Origin: HRBIN35 sp036741875
Lineage (GTDB): Bacteria; Patescibacteriota; Minisyncoccia; UBA6257; HR35
Reading direction: 5' to 3'
NCBI GenBank assembly: GCA_036741875.1
Contig: DAINRM010000002.1
Coordinates: forward strand, 22,683 to 86,682
DNA length: 64,000 bases
Shown here: in pieces, positions 51,526 through 61,357 of the stretch
Layout: each line of letters begins with the position of its first letter
How positions within the stretch are numbered: the stretch's first letter is position 1
The notes under the pieces: model-generated
The model's database searches: none
Told to the model about the DNA's origin: nothing
Seen by the model: only the letters and a program-made list of their open reading frames with translations
Made by a program: the position numbers and the translations under genes

Positions 51526-52125
51526 ATGTTAAAAGATATTCTTTTTTTAGATATTTATTATCCTTTCAGTCTTCTTTTTTTAATTTTAAGCTTTTTATCT
51601 TATTTTTTCAAAGAGGAAAAAAGAATAAACTACTTGAGTCTTCTTTTAGTTTCTCTTATTTTTACTTTTCTTTTTTATTCTTTCTTTCTTTCTTTTCTTC
51701 AATATCTTATTTGGAAAAATAATAATTTCTCAAAATTTCTTTTACCACCTTATACCCCAATTTCTTATTTTTTAAATTATGCTTTTTTTATTTTTTTTCG
51801 AGATTTTATTTTTAGACTTTTTGGTTTTTTACTTGTTTTTGTTTTTCTTTATCTTATTTTTTTTATTTTGAAACGAGATCCATTTTATGATGATGAAAAA
51901 TACTTTATTCTCATTTCCTCTCTCTTTTTTTCTTTTCCCTATAATTTCTTCTTTATTTCTTTTTCTTTTTTTATACTATTATTAATGGCAACTTTATCTA
52001 TTTTTTTTAAAGAAGAAAAGTATTATTCGTTTAGATTTTTTTGGCTTATTTTAAGTTTTTTACTTTTAATTTTAGAAATCCCGCTTTATAAAAAATTCTT
52101 CTTTCTTGTCCAAATAAAACCATGA
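51526..52125 (+). CDS. Hypothetical multi-pass membrane protein
   Basis: A 199-aa protein that is mostly Phe/Leu-rich membrane helices (about six). No recognised motif; it lacks the conserved acidic residues expected for prepilin peptidase. It overlaps pilB by 4 nt, so it is translationally coupled to the pilus ATPase. I infer a pilus-related membrane component, with no direct evidence. Confidence 0.55.
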   Translation: MLKDILFLDIYYPFSLLFLILSFLSYFFKEEKRINYLSLLLVSLIFTFLFYSFFLSFLQYLIWKNNNFSKFLLPPYTPISYFLNYAFFIFFRDFIFRLFGFLLVFVFLYLIFFILKRDPFYDDEKYFILISSLFFSFPYNFFFISFSFFILLLMATLSIFFKEEKYYSFRFFWLILSFLLLILEIPLYKKFFFLVQIKP

Positions 52126-53828
52126 TTTTGCCAGAAGAAAAAATTAAAAATATTTTAATAAGCAAGGGTATTATAGATGAAGACTTATATGAAAGAATTA
52201 GAGAAGATTCAAAAAGATTAGGAATACCCTTTTATGAAGTTTTGATTCAAAGAAGACTTTTAGATTTAAATTATTTTTATGATCTTATCGCTGAAGAAAT
52301 TAAAGTTCCAAGGATTTCTTTAAAAAGCATTTCTATACCAACCTTTGTTCTTTCTTTAGTACCTGAAAGATTAGCTTTTGAAAAAAAACTTATTCCCTTT
52401 GCTTTAGAAAATGATGTTTTAAAAATAGGAATGGTTAATCCTTTAGATTTAGAAACTATAAAAATTCTTGAAGAGGTAACCCATAAAAAAATAGAAGTTT
52501 ATTTAATCACTCCCGAAGATTTAAGAATAGCTTTAATAAATTATCAAATATTTTATGCAGAAGAATATAAAAGAAAATTTCAATCAGATATTAAAACTCT
52601 TCATTCTGCTGGTTTAATTACTGAAGAATCTACTGTTAGTTTGGTAAATAACTTAATAGGTTATGCTTTTAGCTCTCGAGCTTCTGATATTCATATTGAG
52701 CCATTAGAAAAAGAAATTTTAGTAAGATTTAGAATTGATGGTATTTTAAGAGAAATTATGCACCTTCCCAAAGAATTTTTAGATCCTATTATTGCCCGAA
52801 TTAAAGTAATTTCTAGTCTTCAACTTGATGAACACTTTAGACCCCAAGATGGAAGATTTAAAACAAAAATTAGTGATTTTGAATTTGATATTCGTGTAGC
52901 TATTATGCCTACTCTTTATGGAGAGAAAGCTGTCTTAAGAATTCTTTCAGGAGCAGTTAAGCCAACATCTTTAGATGAGTTAGGTATACTTTCTCCGCTC
53001 AAAGAACTTGTTTTAGACTCCATAAAGAAAACTTTTGGCATGATTTTAGTTACCGGTCCCACAGGATCTGGTAAAACGACAACACTTTACACTATTATAA
53101 ATATTTTAAATAAACCAGAAGTTAATATTGTAACCATAGAAGATCCAATTGAATATGCTATTCCTTACGTTAATCAAACTCAAGTAAATCTTAAAGTAGG
53201 ACTTAATTTTGCTGTTGGTTTAAGAGCTTTTCTTAGACAGGATCCAGATATTATTATGGTTGGTGAGATTAGAGATGCAGAAACAGCTGATGTGGCTGTT
53301 CAAGCTGCTTTAACTGGTCACCTTGTTCTTTCAACTTTACACACTAACGACGCACCTACAACTATTCCTCGTTTAATTGATTTAGGTGTTCCTCATTATT
53401 TAGTTGCTGATAGTTTGACTTTAATTTTAGCTCAAAGATTAGTAAGAAAGATTTGCCCTGATTGTATCGTTTCTGAAGAAATTTCTGAATATAAGAAAAA
53501 AATAATCTTAGAACAGCTTAAATCTTTAGAAGTACCTCAAGAAACTTTTGAAGAATATAAAAATAAACTTGAAAAAGCCTATCTTTTTAAAGGAAAAGGC
53601 TGTCAAAATTGTGGTTATAGTGGCTATCGAGAAAGAACTGGTATTTTTGAAGGATTGATTATGAATGATGAACTTAGGGAAATTATTGCTTCTAAAGAGT
53701 TTACCTTATCAAAAATTAAAGAAATAATAAGAAAAAATGGCTATAGAACTCTCTTTGAAGATGGTTTGGAGAAAGTTCTTATAGGAATAACCACGGTCGA
53801 AGAAATTTTAAGAGTGATTAGAGAATAA
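52122..53828 (+). CDS. pilB: Type IV pilus assembly ATPase PilB
   Basis: A 568-aa GspE/PilB family ATPase. An N-terminal MshEN/GspE-N domain (about 1-150) is followed by the ATPase core: RASDIHIEPLEKE, Walker A GPTGSGKTTTL (about 311), DPDIIMVGEIRDAETA (Walker B), and STLHTNDAPTT. A C-terminal zinc site CPDC...CQNC completes the family pattern. It powers pilus extension or secretion. One-base stop/start overlap with pilC. Confidence 0.95.
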   Translation: MILPEEKIKNILISKGIIDEDLYERIREDSKRLGIPFYEVLIQRRLLDLNYFYDLIAEEIKVPRISLKSISIPTFVLSLVPERLAFEKKLIPFALENDVLKIGMVNPLDLETIKILEEVTHKKIEVYLITPEDLRIALINYQIFYAEEYKRKFQSDIKTLHSAGLITEESTVSLVNNLIGYAFSSRASDIHIEPLEKEILVRFRIDGILREIMHLPKEFLDPIIARIKVISSLQLDEHFRPQDGRFKTKISDFEFDIRVAIMPTLYGEKAVLRILSGAVKPTSLDELGILSPLKELVLDSIKKTFGMILVTGPTGSGKTTTLYTIINILNKPEVNIVTIEDPIEYAIPYVNQTQVNLKVGLNFAVGLRAFLRQDPDIIMVGEIRDAETADVAVQAALTGHLVLSTLHTNDAPTTIPRLIDLGVPHYLVADSLTLILAQRLVRKICPDCIVSEEISEYKKKIILEQLKSLEVPQETFEEYKNKLEKAYLFKGKGCQNCGYSGYRERTGIFEGLIMNDELREIIASKEFTLSKIKEIIRKNGYRTLFEDGLEKVLIGITTVEEILRVIRE

Positions 53829-55069
53829 TGAAAGTTTTTAGATTTAAAGCTTATGATGAAAGGGGTAATTTAAAATCGGGCAATCTTTTTATGAATTCTC
53901 AAGAAGAATGTTTAGCTTTTCTTTTAAGAAATAATTTAACTCCCGTAGAAATAAAAGAAATTCCAGAAAACTTTTTTTTGAAGTTATATTTAAAAATCTT
54001 TTTTAGACTTTCTCTTTCTCAAAAAATATTTTTTGCTCGTAATCTTTATTTGATTTTAAAATCAGGACTTGATATTAATCGAGGATTAAAAATTTTACTT
54101 CGAGAATCTAAAGGAAGTTTAGCTGATTTTCTTTATTATTTAAATTATAGTTTGCAAAAAGGAGAACCTCTTTATAAAACCTTAGCTTCTTTTCCGCACA
54201 TTTTTTCAGAAGTAGAAATAGAAACAATTAGAGCTGGAGAAATTTCAGGAAATTTAGCAGAAAACTTACTTCGCTGGGTAGAAAACTTAGAAAAGAAAAG
54301 ACAAATACAAGCTGAAATTATAGGTAACTTACTTTATCCAGCTATAGTTTTTTTAATGTCTTTAGGAGTTATCTTTCTTCTTATCACCTTTGTAATGCCT
54401 AAAATAGGCATCTTGATAAAAGAATTAACAAAAAACCCTCCTTTACTTACAAGATTGCTTCTTTTTCTTTCGGAATTTACCAATGCTTATCTTTTTCAGA
54501 TAATTCTTTTTTCCTTTTTCTTTTTAATTTTTTTAATTATTTTGATTTTGCTTAAAAGTACAAGAAAAATATTTACTCAAATTTTTATGAGGCTTCCTCT
54601 AATTTCAAAAATCTATCTTTATCTTGCTTTAAGTGACTTTTTGTTTATTTTGAGTTCTCTTCTTAAAGCCGGCATTTCACTCCCTCAAGCTTTAAGACTT
54701 AGTTATCGAAGTGTTAATTATCCTGGAGTTAGTGAGGCTATTTTGAATGTAGAGAAAAAAATAGTTTCTGGAAAAAGATTTGGTGAAGCTTTATCAGAAG
54801 AACCCTTATTTCCTCCTATTTTAGCTAATATTTTAGGTGTAGCTTCAGAAACTGGAAATTTAGAAGAAACCTTAGAAATTATGGAAGAACATTACAGACA
54901 AGAATTTAGGAATTTAGTAAATAATTTTTTAACACTTCTCCAACCGATGCTTCTTATTTTTGTTGGTATTTTTGTCGGTTTTGTAGCTATTGCTGTTTTA
55001 GTTCCTATTTATCAGCAAATTTCTACTCAACTTCAATCACCATCAGGAGTTAGTCCCGCTGGTTTTTAA
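53828..55069 (+). CDS. pilC: Type IV pilus inner-membrane platform protein PilC
   Basis: A 413-aa GspF/PilC protein with two repeated cytoplasmic domains (FARNLYLILKSGLDINRGL, about 72-90, and FILSSLLKAGISLPQALRL, about 276-294), membrane helices after each, and the conserved ETIRAGEISGNLAENL and VASETGNLEETLEIM segments. It anchors the PilB hexamer at the membrane. No pilD, pilT or pilMNO genes are in the window. Confidence 0.94.
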   Translation: MKVFRFKAYDERGNLKSGNLFMNSQEECLAFLLRNNLTPVEIKEIPENFFLKLYLKIFFRLSLSQKIFFARNLYLILKSGLDINRGLKILLRESKGSLADFLYYLNYSLQKGEPLYKTLASFPHIFSEVEIETIRAGEISGNLAENLLRWVENLEKKRQIQAEIIGNLLYPAIVFLMSLGVIFLLITFVMPKIGILIKELTKNPPLLTRLLLFLSEFTNAYLFQIILFSFFFLIFLIILILLKSTRKIFTQIFMRLPLISKIYLYLALSDFLFILSSLLKAGISLPQALRLSYRSVNYPGVSEAILNVEKKIVSGKRFGEALSEEPLFPPILANILGVASETGNLEETLEIMEEHYRQEFRNLVNNFLTLLQPMLLIFVGIFVGFVAIAVLVPIYQQISTQLQSPSGVSPAGF

Positions 55070-55078
55070 GTTAATTTT

Positions 55079-55087
55079 TGATATAAT
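55079..55087 (+). promoter_or_regulatory. Extended -10 promoter of lysS
   Basis: TGATATAAT, ending 8 nt before the lysS ATG; leaderless start predicted. Confidence 0.65.
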
Positions 55088-55095
55088 TTTTAAAA

Positions 55096-56556
55096 ATGAC
55101 AAAAGAAGAAAAACTTAAAATTATCAAAGAAGAACTAAATTACAATCCTTATCCAGATACTTCTCCTAAAAAAACAGATATTAAAGAATTTTTAGACAAT
55201 TTTAATAAAAATTTAAAAAATAAAAAAAATTTTTGGCTTTGTGGAAGAATTATGGCTTTTAGAGATCATGGTAAAATAGCTTTTATAGATCTTAAAGATT
55301 TTTCAGGTAGGGTACAGATTATCTTAAAAAAAGAAGAAACTAAGGACTACGAAAATTTTGTCAAAATAGCTGATATAGGAGATTTTTTTGGGTTTTATGG
55401 TTTTGCTTTTTTACCGTCAAGTAAAGAAAAAAGCCTTTTAGCTAAAAAATGGCTTTTACTTTCTAAGTCTATAAAAAATTTTCCCAAAGAATATTATAAA
55501 GTTAGAGATGAAGAACTTTTAGTAAGAAACCCTTATCTAAAAACAATTTTTTATGATGAAGAAAAAGAAACTTTTTATTATCGCTTTAGACTTTTAGAAG
55601 AATTAAGAAAAATTTTATGGGAAAGAGGTTTTGTTGAAGTAGAAACTCCTATTCTTCAAAGCCATTATGGAGGAGCTTTAGCAAGACCCTTTATTACTTA
55701 TCTTGAGGCTCTTAAAGAAAAACTTTATCTTAGAATAGCTCCAGAGCTTTATCTTAAAAAAATGATAGTCGGTGGTTTTGAAAAAATTTTTGAAATAGGT
55801 AAAAATTTTAGAAATGAAGGTATTGATAGAGAACATAATCCAGAATTTACTATGATGGAACTTTATTTTGCTTATCAAGACAGAGAAGGTTTAATAAAAT
55901 TTACTGAAGAGATTTTAAAAGAATTAGTGAAAAGGTATAATAAAATGAGAGGTAAAAAGGGTTTAGAAATTGAATATCAAAATAGAAAAATAAACTTAGC
56001 TAAAAAATGGAAAGTTTTAAAGTATGTAGAACTTTTAAAAGAAAGAACCGGTTTAGATTATTTTGAAAACGCCTTGGAAGATTTTTTGAAACTGGCAGAA
56101 AGAGAAAAAATTGAATTTAATCCTAAAATAATTACTAAAGGAAAAATAGTTGACGAAATTTTTAAAAAACTTATAAGACCAACATTAATAGAACCTACTT
56201 TTTTAATTGATCATCCTAAAGATATTTCTCCTTTAGCTAAATCTCATCCCGAAAATCAAGAACTTACTTTAAGATTCCAATTTTATCTTTTTGGTTTCGA
56301 AATTGCTAATGCTTTTGCTGAGCTTAATGATCCTTTTGATCAAAAAGAAAGATTTTTAAAAGAAGTTGAAGAACTTAAAAAAGGAAATCTTGAGGCTCAT
56401 CCTTATGACGAAACTTTTATTGAGGCATTAGAGTATGGCATGCCACCAACAGCAGGACTTGGTATAGGGCTTGATAGGCTTTTTACCGTTCTTTTAAATA
56501 AAAAATCTTTAAAAGACGTAATTTATTTTCCTTTTGTTAAAAGAGAAAATGATTAA
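55096..56556 (+). CDS. lysS: Lysyl-tRNA synthetase (class II)
   Basis: A 486-aa LysRS with the N-terminal OB anticodon-binding domain (FWLCGRIMAFRDHGKIAFID), the class II motif 2 region IGKNFRNEGIDREHNPEFTM and motif 3 GLGIGLDRLFTVL. It lies upstream of alaS with an 8-nt overlap. Confidence 0.96.
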   Translation: MTKEEKLKIIKEELNYNPYPDTSPKKTDIKEFLDNFNKNLKNKKNFWLCGRIMAFRDHGKIAFIDLKDFSGRVQIILKKEETKDYENFVKIADIGDFFGFYGFAFLPSSKEKSLLAKKWLLLSKSIKNFPKEYYKVRDEELLVRNPYLKTIFYDEEKETFYYRFRLLEELRKILWERGFVEVETPILQSHYGGALARPFITYLEALKEKLYLRIAPELYLKKMIVGGFEKIFEIGKNFRNEGIDREHNPEFTMMELYFAYQDREGLIKFTEEILKELVKRYNKMRGKKGLEIEYQNRKINLAKKWKVLKYVELLKERTGLDYFENALEDFLKLAEREKIEFNPKIITKGKIVDEIFKKLIRPTLIEPTFLIDHPKDISPLAKSHPENQELTLRFQFYLFGFEIANAFAELNDPFDQKERFLKEVEELKKGNLEAHPYDETFIEALEYGMPPTAGLGIGLDRLFTVLLNKKSLKDVIYFPFVKREND

Positions 56557-57826
56557 ATCAGAAGAAATAAGAAAATTATTTTTAAGTTTTTTTGAGAAAA
56601 GAGGACATAAAATTGTACCTTCTTCTTCTTTGATTCCCTATGATGATCCTTCGGTTCTTCTTACCACTGCTGGTATGCAACAATTTAAAAAATATTACAC
56701 TAGAGAAAAAGATCCTTATAAGGATTTTGGCACGCAAAGAACTGCTTCTATCCAAAAATGTTTTCGTACTACTGACATTGATGAAGTTGGAGATGAAAGA
56801 CATCTTACTTTTTTTGAAATGTTAGGAAATTTTTCTTTTGGTCCTGTGGAAAGCGATGATCCTCAAGATTTTGGAACTTCAGGTTATTTTAAAAGAGCAA
56901 GTATTTATTGGGCTTATGAATTTTTAACTAAAGAACTTTCTTTAAATATTGATTATGTCACTATTTTTGGAGGCGAAAAAGATGTTCCTTTAGATAAAGC
57001 CTCTTTGAGAATTTGGCAAGAAATTGGTATTAATAAGATTGAAAAAAGGGGTAGGGAAGACAATTTTTGGGGACCAACAGGAGATGAAGGACCTTGTGGA
57101 CCAACAACAGAAATTTATTTAGAAGGAATAGAGGTTTGGAATCTTGTTTTTAATGAGTATTATCAAGATAAAAATAAAAAGTTAAAAAAACTTGAATTTC
57201 CTGGTGTTGATACAGGAATGGGTTTTGAAAGACTTATGAAAGTTTTACAAAAAACAGAAACTATTTTTGAAACAGATCTTTTTATGCCTCTTTTTAAAGT
57301 TTTAGAAGATATTCAAGGAGAGATAAGAAGAAAAAGAATCATTATGGATCATATAAGAGGAAGCGTTTTTTTGGTAGCCGATGGTCTTTATCCAAGCAAT
57401 TTAGAAAGAGGTTATATTTTAAGAAGAATTTTAAGAAGAACTTTACTTCATTCTAAATTTTTGAATCTTTCTTTTGAAAAAATTGAAGAAATGATAAAAA
57501 AAACAATAGAAAAATATCAAGAATTTTATCCAGAACTTCAAAACTTTGAGAAAATTAAAAAAGTTATTTTTGATGAGTTAAATACTTTTGAGGAAACTTT
57601 AAAAAATGGTCTTAGAGAATTTGAAAAAAGAATTAAAGAAAGTGATAGTGAAGAAATTTTAGGAGAAAAAGTATTTTATCTTTATACTTCTTATGGTTTG
57701 CCTTACGAAATAAGCAAAGAACTTTTAAAAGAAAGAGGTATAATATTTTCAGAAAGAGCAGAAAAAGTTTTTCAAGAACTTTTTGAAAAACACCGACAAA
57801 TTTCAAAAGGAGAAAATAATGGCTAA
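56549..57826 (+). CDS. alaS: Alanyl-tRNA synthetase, catalytic half only
   Basis: The 425-aa protein covers the aminoacylation and tRNA-recognition domains of AlaRS: FFEKRGHKIVPSSSLIPYDD, LTTAGMQQFKKYY, CFRTTDIDEVGDERHLTFFE (motif 2), GPCGPTTEIY and GVDTGMGFERL (motif 3), RGYILRRILRRTLLH. It ends KHRQISKGENNG, the junction where the editing domain normally begins, so the HxxxH/CxxxH editing site and C-Ala domain (about 440 residues) are absent. The frame from 56534 starts at TTG inside lysS; ATG 56549 is used. The next gene starts inside its end in another frame and shows no AlaRS sequence. Confidence 0.93.
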   Translation: MIKSEEIRKLFLSFFEKRGHKIVPSSSLIPYDDPSVLLTTAGMQQFKKYYTREKDPYKDFGTQRTASIQKCFRTTDIDEVGDERHLTFFEMLGNFSFGPVESDDPQDFGTSGYFKRASIYWAYEFLTKELSLNIDYVTIFGGEKDVPLDKASLRIWQEIGINKIEKRGREDNFWGPTGDEGPCGPTTEIYLEGIEVWNLVFNEYYQDKNKKLKKLEFPGVDTGMGFERLMKVLQKTETIFETDLFMPLFKVLEDIQGEIRRKRIIMDHIRGSVFLVADGLYPSNLERGYILRRILRRTLLHSKFLNLSFEKIEEMIKKTIEKYQEFYPELQNFEKIKKVIFDELNTFEETLKNGLREFEKRIKESDSEEILGEKVFYLYTSYGLPYEISKELLKERGIIFSERAEKVFQELFEKHRQISKGENNG

Positions 57827-59387
57827 ATCAAAAACTTATATTTATTTAGAAGGAAAAGAAGAGCTTGGAGATATTGTTTATTTAATTTGTGAAAATAAAA
57901 ACGATGAAATTGTTTTAGTTGTTCCTCCTAACTTTAAGGTTTTAAAAAACTTAAAAAACTTAGAACTCTTAAAAAAAGAAATTTATGCATGTAAAAAGAA
58001 GGTTTATTTTGATTCCCAGGATGATGAATTTTTAAGTCTTTGTGAATCTTCAGGTTTAGAGGTTTTTTTGAAAGATTATAAAGAAGAAAAAAGAGTTTTT
58101 GATATTAAGCCTCCACAAAAAAGGGAGGAAAAAAGAGAAGTTAAAGTAACTTTTAAAGAAGAGGATAAAAAAACTTTTTCGCAAAAAACTTTTTCTCTTA
58201 AACCTTCCTTTAATTTTTCCTTTTTTAAAGTCTTTAAAAAAATATTTATCATTGGAATTTTATTTTTTGTTTCTTACCTTTTTCTTAATTTTATTTTAGG
58301 CTTTCTTCAAACCAAAGCAAAACTTACAGTTGTTTTAGATAAAAAAGATATGAGCTTTGAAGAAGTTATCACTATAAATGAAAATTCTGCCTTGCCTGAT
58401 TATGAAAATAAAATTTTACCTGGTCAGAAGGTGAAGATTGAAAAAAATTTAACGGAAAGCATCGAACCAACAGGAAGAGAAATCTATGAATTTTTGCCTA
58501 ACCTTAAAGTTTATATTTATAATAAATTACCATCTAACTTTCCTTTGATTGCAGGGACAAGACTTGGTTTTGAAGGAAATATTTTTAAAACTCTTCAAAG
58601 AGTTAATCTCCCTGAAGGAAATGAAATTAATCCAAGTAAAGCAGAAGTCGAAGCTTTTCCTTTTGAAATAAAAAATCAAAATTTAAATTTACCTAAAGGC
58701 ACTAAGCTTTCTCTAGTAGCTCTTGAAGGCAAAAAAATGGATGACGGCAGGCTTTGGTCAGATTATATTTATGCAGAAGTAGCTGAAGACTATAAAATTT
58801 CTGAAAAAACTTCTGAGGTTAAAATTGTCACACAAGATGATTTAACTAATTTAAGAATAGGTTTAGAAGAAAAAATTAAAAAAGATCTTCAAAGTGAACT
58901 TTATTTTCGTTATCCGCAAAGTTATCCTATTTTTGATGAATCTCTTATTTCTTTTAAAATTACTAACATTTCACATACCATCGGAGAAAAAACTAATCAA
59001 CTTTCAGGTATTGTTGAAGGAAAATTAGAAACTTATGTTTTAAATAAAAAAGAAGTCGAAGATTTAGTTAAAGAAATAACTTTTAAATCTTTAGGTGAAG
59101 ATAAAAATCAATTCATTATTGAAAAAGTGGAGGTGCTATCTCTTAATCTTCTTGATTTTGATTTCAAAAAAGGAATCATGAAAGTTTCAATAAAGGCTAA
59201 AACTTATCTTAAACCTAATTTAAACGAGGAAATTTTAAAGAATATGATTAAAGGAAAGCCATTAAAAGATTTAAACGAAACTCTCTACAATCTTAAAGGT
59301 ATAAAAAGTATTAACTTTAAAATTTGGCCCTATTGGCGAGATAAATTACCATCTGATCCAAAAAGAATAGAGATTAGCTTTGAATGA
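57819..59387 (+). CDS. Large membrane-anchored hypothetical protein
   Basis: A 522-aa protein. An N-terminal soluble region (about 1-100) is followed by a single membrane helix (about 140-165, KIFIIGILFFVSYLFLNFIL) and a large, probably extracytoplasmic, beta-rich domain with repeated Gly/Pro/Asn-containing strands. It resembles baseplate-J-like hypothetical proteins described in candidate phyla genomes, but I cannot confirm the family. The start is fixed by AAAGGAG 7 nt upstream of ATG 57819, one of the few clear Shine-Dalgarno sites here. It overlaps alaS by 8 nt. Confidence 0.62.
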   Translation: MAKSKTYIYLEGKEELGDIVYLICENKNDEIVLVVPPNFKVLKNLKNLELLKKEIYACKKKVYFDSQDDEFLSLCESSGLEVFLKDYKEEKRVFDIKPPQKREEKREVKVTFKEEDKKTFSQKTFSLKPSFNFSFFKVFKKIFIIGILFFVSYLFLNFILGFLQTKAKLTVVLDKKDMSFEEVITINENSALPDYENKILPGQKVKIEKNLTESIEPTGREIYEFLPNLKVYIYNKLPSNFPLIAGTRLGFEGNIFKTLQRVNLPEGNEINPSKAEVEAFPFEIKNQNLNLPKGTKLSLVALEGKKMDDGRLWSDYIYAEVAEDYKISEKTSEVKIVTQDDLTNLRIGLEEKIKKDLQSELYFRYPQSYPIFDESLISFKITNISHTIGEKTNQLSGIVEGKLETYVLNKKEVEDLVKEITFKSLGEDKNQFIIEKVEVLSLNLLDFDFKKGIMKVSIKAKTYLKPNLNEEILKNMIKGKPLKDLNETLYNLKGIKSINFKIWPYWRDKLPSDPKRIEISFE

Positions 59388-59446
59388 AATTTATGTTAAA
59401 ATTTTAATAATAGTTATTTTTGGTCGAAGTAAGAAAGAAATGAAAG

Positions 59447-59770
59447 ATGACAAACGAAATTCCTGTTTATCAAAAAATTTTAGAAGAAATTTTAAGGTCA
59501 TTAGTTAATCATCCAGAAAATGTGGTTATCACTAGAAAAATTGATGAAATGGGTGTTCTTTTAAGTATAAAACTTCATCCTCAAGATATGGCTCTTGTTA
59601 TAGGTCGAAATGGAGAAACTATTAATGCTATAAAAAAAATAATTAAAGCAATCGGTAAAAGACATTTTGCTCGAGTGAATATTAAAGTCGAAGAACCCAC
59701 ACCACTTGAAAGAGAAACTTCACTTCTTAAATCTGATGAAATTATTAAAAAACTTAAGGAGGAAGCTTAA
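59447..59770 (+). CDS. khpA: KH-domain RNA-binding protein KhpA
   Basis: A 107-aa protein with a single type II KH fold and GxxG loop VIGRNGETINAIKKI (about residues 51-65). KhpA pairs with KhpB/Jag to bind RNA and affects cell division and sRNA function in Gram-positive bacteria. Its TAA overlaps the trmD ATG (TAATG), and a Shine-Dalgarno AAGGAGG for trmD lies in its last codons. The khpA-trmD pairing is common. Confidence 0.9.
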   Translation: MTNEIPVYQKILEEILRSLVNHPENVVITRKIDEMGVLLSIKLHPQDMALVIGRNGETINAIKKIIKAIGKRHFARVNIKVEEPTPLERETSLLKSDEIIKKLKEEA

Positions 59771-60426
59771 TGAGGTTTGATATTATTACTCTCTTTCCAG
59801 AAGCTTTTTCTTATCTGCAAACTTCAATTATAAAAAAAGCTCAAGAAAAAGGAATTATAAAAATAAAATTTTGGAACCCAAGGAATTTTACTTTTGATAA
59901 ACATAAAACTGTTGATGATCGTCCTTATGGTGGTGGTCCCGGAATGGTTATTAAATTTGAACCCGTTTATTTAGCTTTAGAAAAAGCTAAAAAAGAATAC
60001 CAAACAAAAAAAAGAAAAATTATCTTAACATCACCTGCAGGAAAAGTATTTAATCAAAATTTAGCCCAAAAACTTAGCCGAGAAAAACAAATTATTATTA
60101 TTTGTGGTCATTATGAGGGAATTGATTCCAGAATAGAAAAATTTGTTGATTTAAAAGTTTCTTTAGGTAAATTTATGCTAAGTGGCGGAGAAATACCAGC
60201 TATGGCTATTGTTGATGCTGTTTCAAGGTTTTTGCCAGGTGTTTTACACAACCCCTTATCTCAAGAAGAAATAAGATTCGGAAAACTTTATTCTTTGCCT
60301 GTTTATACGCGTCCTCAAGTAATAAAAGTAAAAAATAAAATTTTAAAAGTACCTAAGGTTTTACTTTCAGGTAATCATAGGTTGATTGAGAAGTGGCGAA
60401 AAAAGCATCTAAAAAAAATTCTTTAA
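59770..60426 (+). CDS. trmD: tRNA (guanine37-N1)-methyltransferase TrmD
   Basis: A 218-aa SPOUT methyltransferase acting on G37 of tRNAs with G36. It has FDIITLFPEAFSYLQTSI, DDRPYGGGPGMV, and the knot region GHYEGIDSRIEKFV with LSGGEIPAMAIVDAVSR. The usual C-terminal domain is a little short. An AAGGAGG site precedes the start. It ends 9 bp before the second gap. Confidence 0.96.
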   Translation: MRFDIITLFPEAFSYLQTSIIKKAQEKGIIKIKFWNPRNFTFDKHKTVDDRPYGGGPGMVIKFEPVYLALEKAKKEYQTKKRKIILTSPAGKVFNQNLAQKLSREKQIIIICGHYEGIDSRIEKFVDLKVSLGKFMLSGGEIPAMAIVDAVSRFLPGVLHNPLSQEEIRFGKLYSLPVYTRPQVIKVKNKILKVPKVLLSGNHRLIEKWRKKHLKKIL

Positions 60427-60435
60427 TTTTTGTTA

Positions 60436-60535
60436 NNNNNNNNNNNNNNNNNNNNNNNNNNNNNNNNNNNNNNNNNNNNNNNNNNNNNNNNNNNNNNNNN
60501 NNNNNNNNNNNNNNNNNNNNNNNNNNNNNNNNNNN
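60436..60535. other. Scaffold gap (100 N)
   Basis: Exactly 100 N, probably of unknown true size. It lies between the end of trmD and the 3' end of folD on the minus strand; a few C-terminal codons of folD, and any small gene between the two, fall in the gap. Confidence 0.99.
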
Positions 60536-61357
60536 TTTAAAATCTAAAAGTTTAAAAAGATTTTCAAAAAGCTTAGCTACTAAAATTGGTCCTGTACCAC
60601 CTGGAGTAGGGGTTATAAGATAAACTTTATCTTTAAGTTTCTCAAAATTTATATCACCATAGATTTTTCCATTTAAATTTTCGTAACCAAAATCAATTAA
60701 AATAGCTCCTTCTTTGCATTCTTCAATTAAATTCGCTTTGCCAACACCAGAAACAACAATGTCAGCTTTTTTTAAAAAATAATTTAAATCTTTTGTTTTA
60801 CTTTGAGAAATAATAACCGTTGCCCCTTCAGTAGCTAAATAATGAGAAACCGGTTTGCCTATAAGTCTTCCGTAGCCAACAATTAAAGCAATTTTCCCAG
60901 TGAATTCTAAATTATATTTTTTTTTAATAAAATCTAAAGTTTCTACTGCTGGAGGTCTAATAATATAACTGTCAGTAAAAAATCTCCCTAACATTTTTGA
61001 GGAAAGACAATCAATATCTTTTTTAGGAGGTATAGCGTTTAAAAAATATTGGGTTTTAAATTTTTGTGGTAAGGGGAGTTGAATTAAAGCTCCATGAACC
61101 AGTTTACTTTTAACTATCTGGCTAATATATTTTCTTAATTTTTTTCTAGAAAAATTTTCATAATTTTCAATTTCATAAATTCTAAAATCAATATCTAATT
61201 TTTGAGCAAATTTTTGTTTCACTTTTAAAAAACTTTCTTTTTCCTTGTCTTTACCAATCAAAAAAGCAACAACTCTTAAACTTTCATAATTTTTTCTTTT
61301 TTCCTTTAAATTTTCTAAAATCTCTTCGGCTAAATTTTTTCCGTCCACGATATTCAT
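60536..61357 (-). CDS. folD: Methylenetetrahydrofolate dehydrogenase/cyclohydrolase FolD (3' end in gap)
   Basis: Bifunctional enzyme interconverting methylene-, methenyl- and formyl-THF, the natural follow-on to glyA. The 274 visible residues include DGKNLAEEIL, a catalytic-Lys region reading SFLKVKQK (the usual Tyr replaced by Phe), QLPLPQ, PPKKDIDC, IVGYGRLIGKPVSHYL (NADP loop) and TPTPGGTGPILVAKLFEN. The reading frame appears to continue across the N run, but that is an artefact; the true C-terminus lies just inside the gap. Confidence 0.93.

Noticed and set aside
60393..60435. Plus-strand GTG frame starting MAKKASKKNSLIF that runs into gap 2
   Set aside because: It overlaps the end of trmD and cannot be followed through the gap; too little sequence to call a gene.
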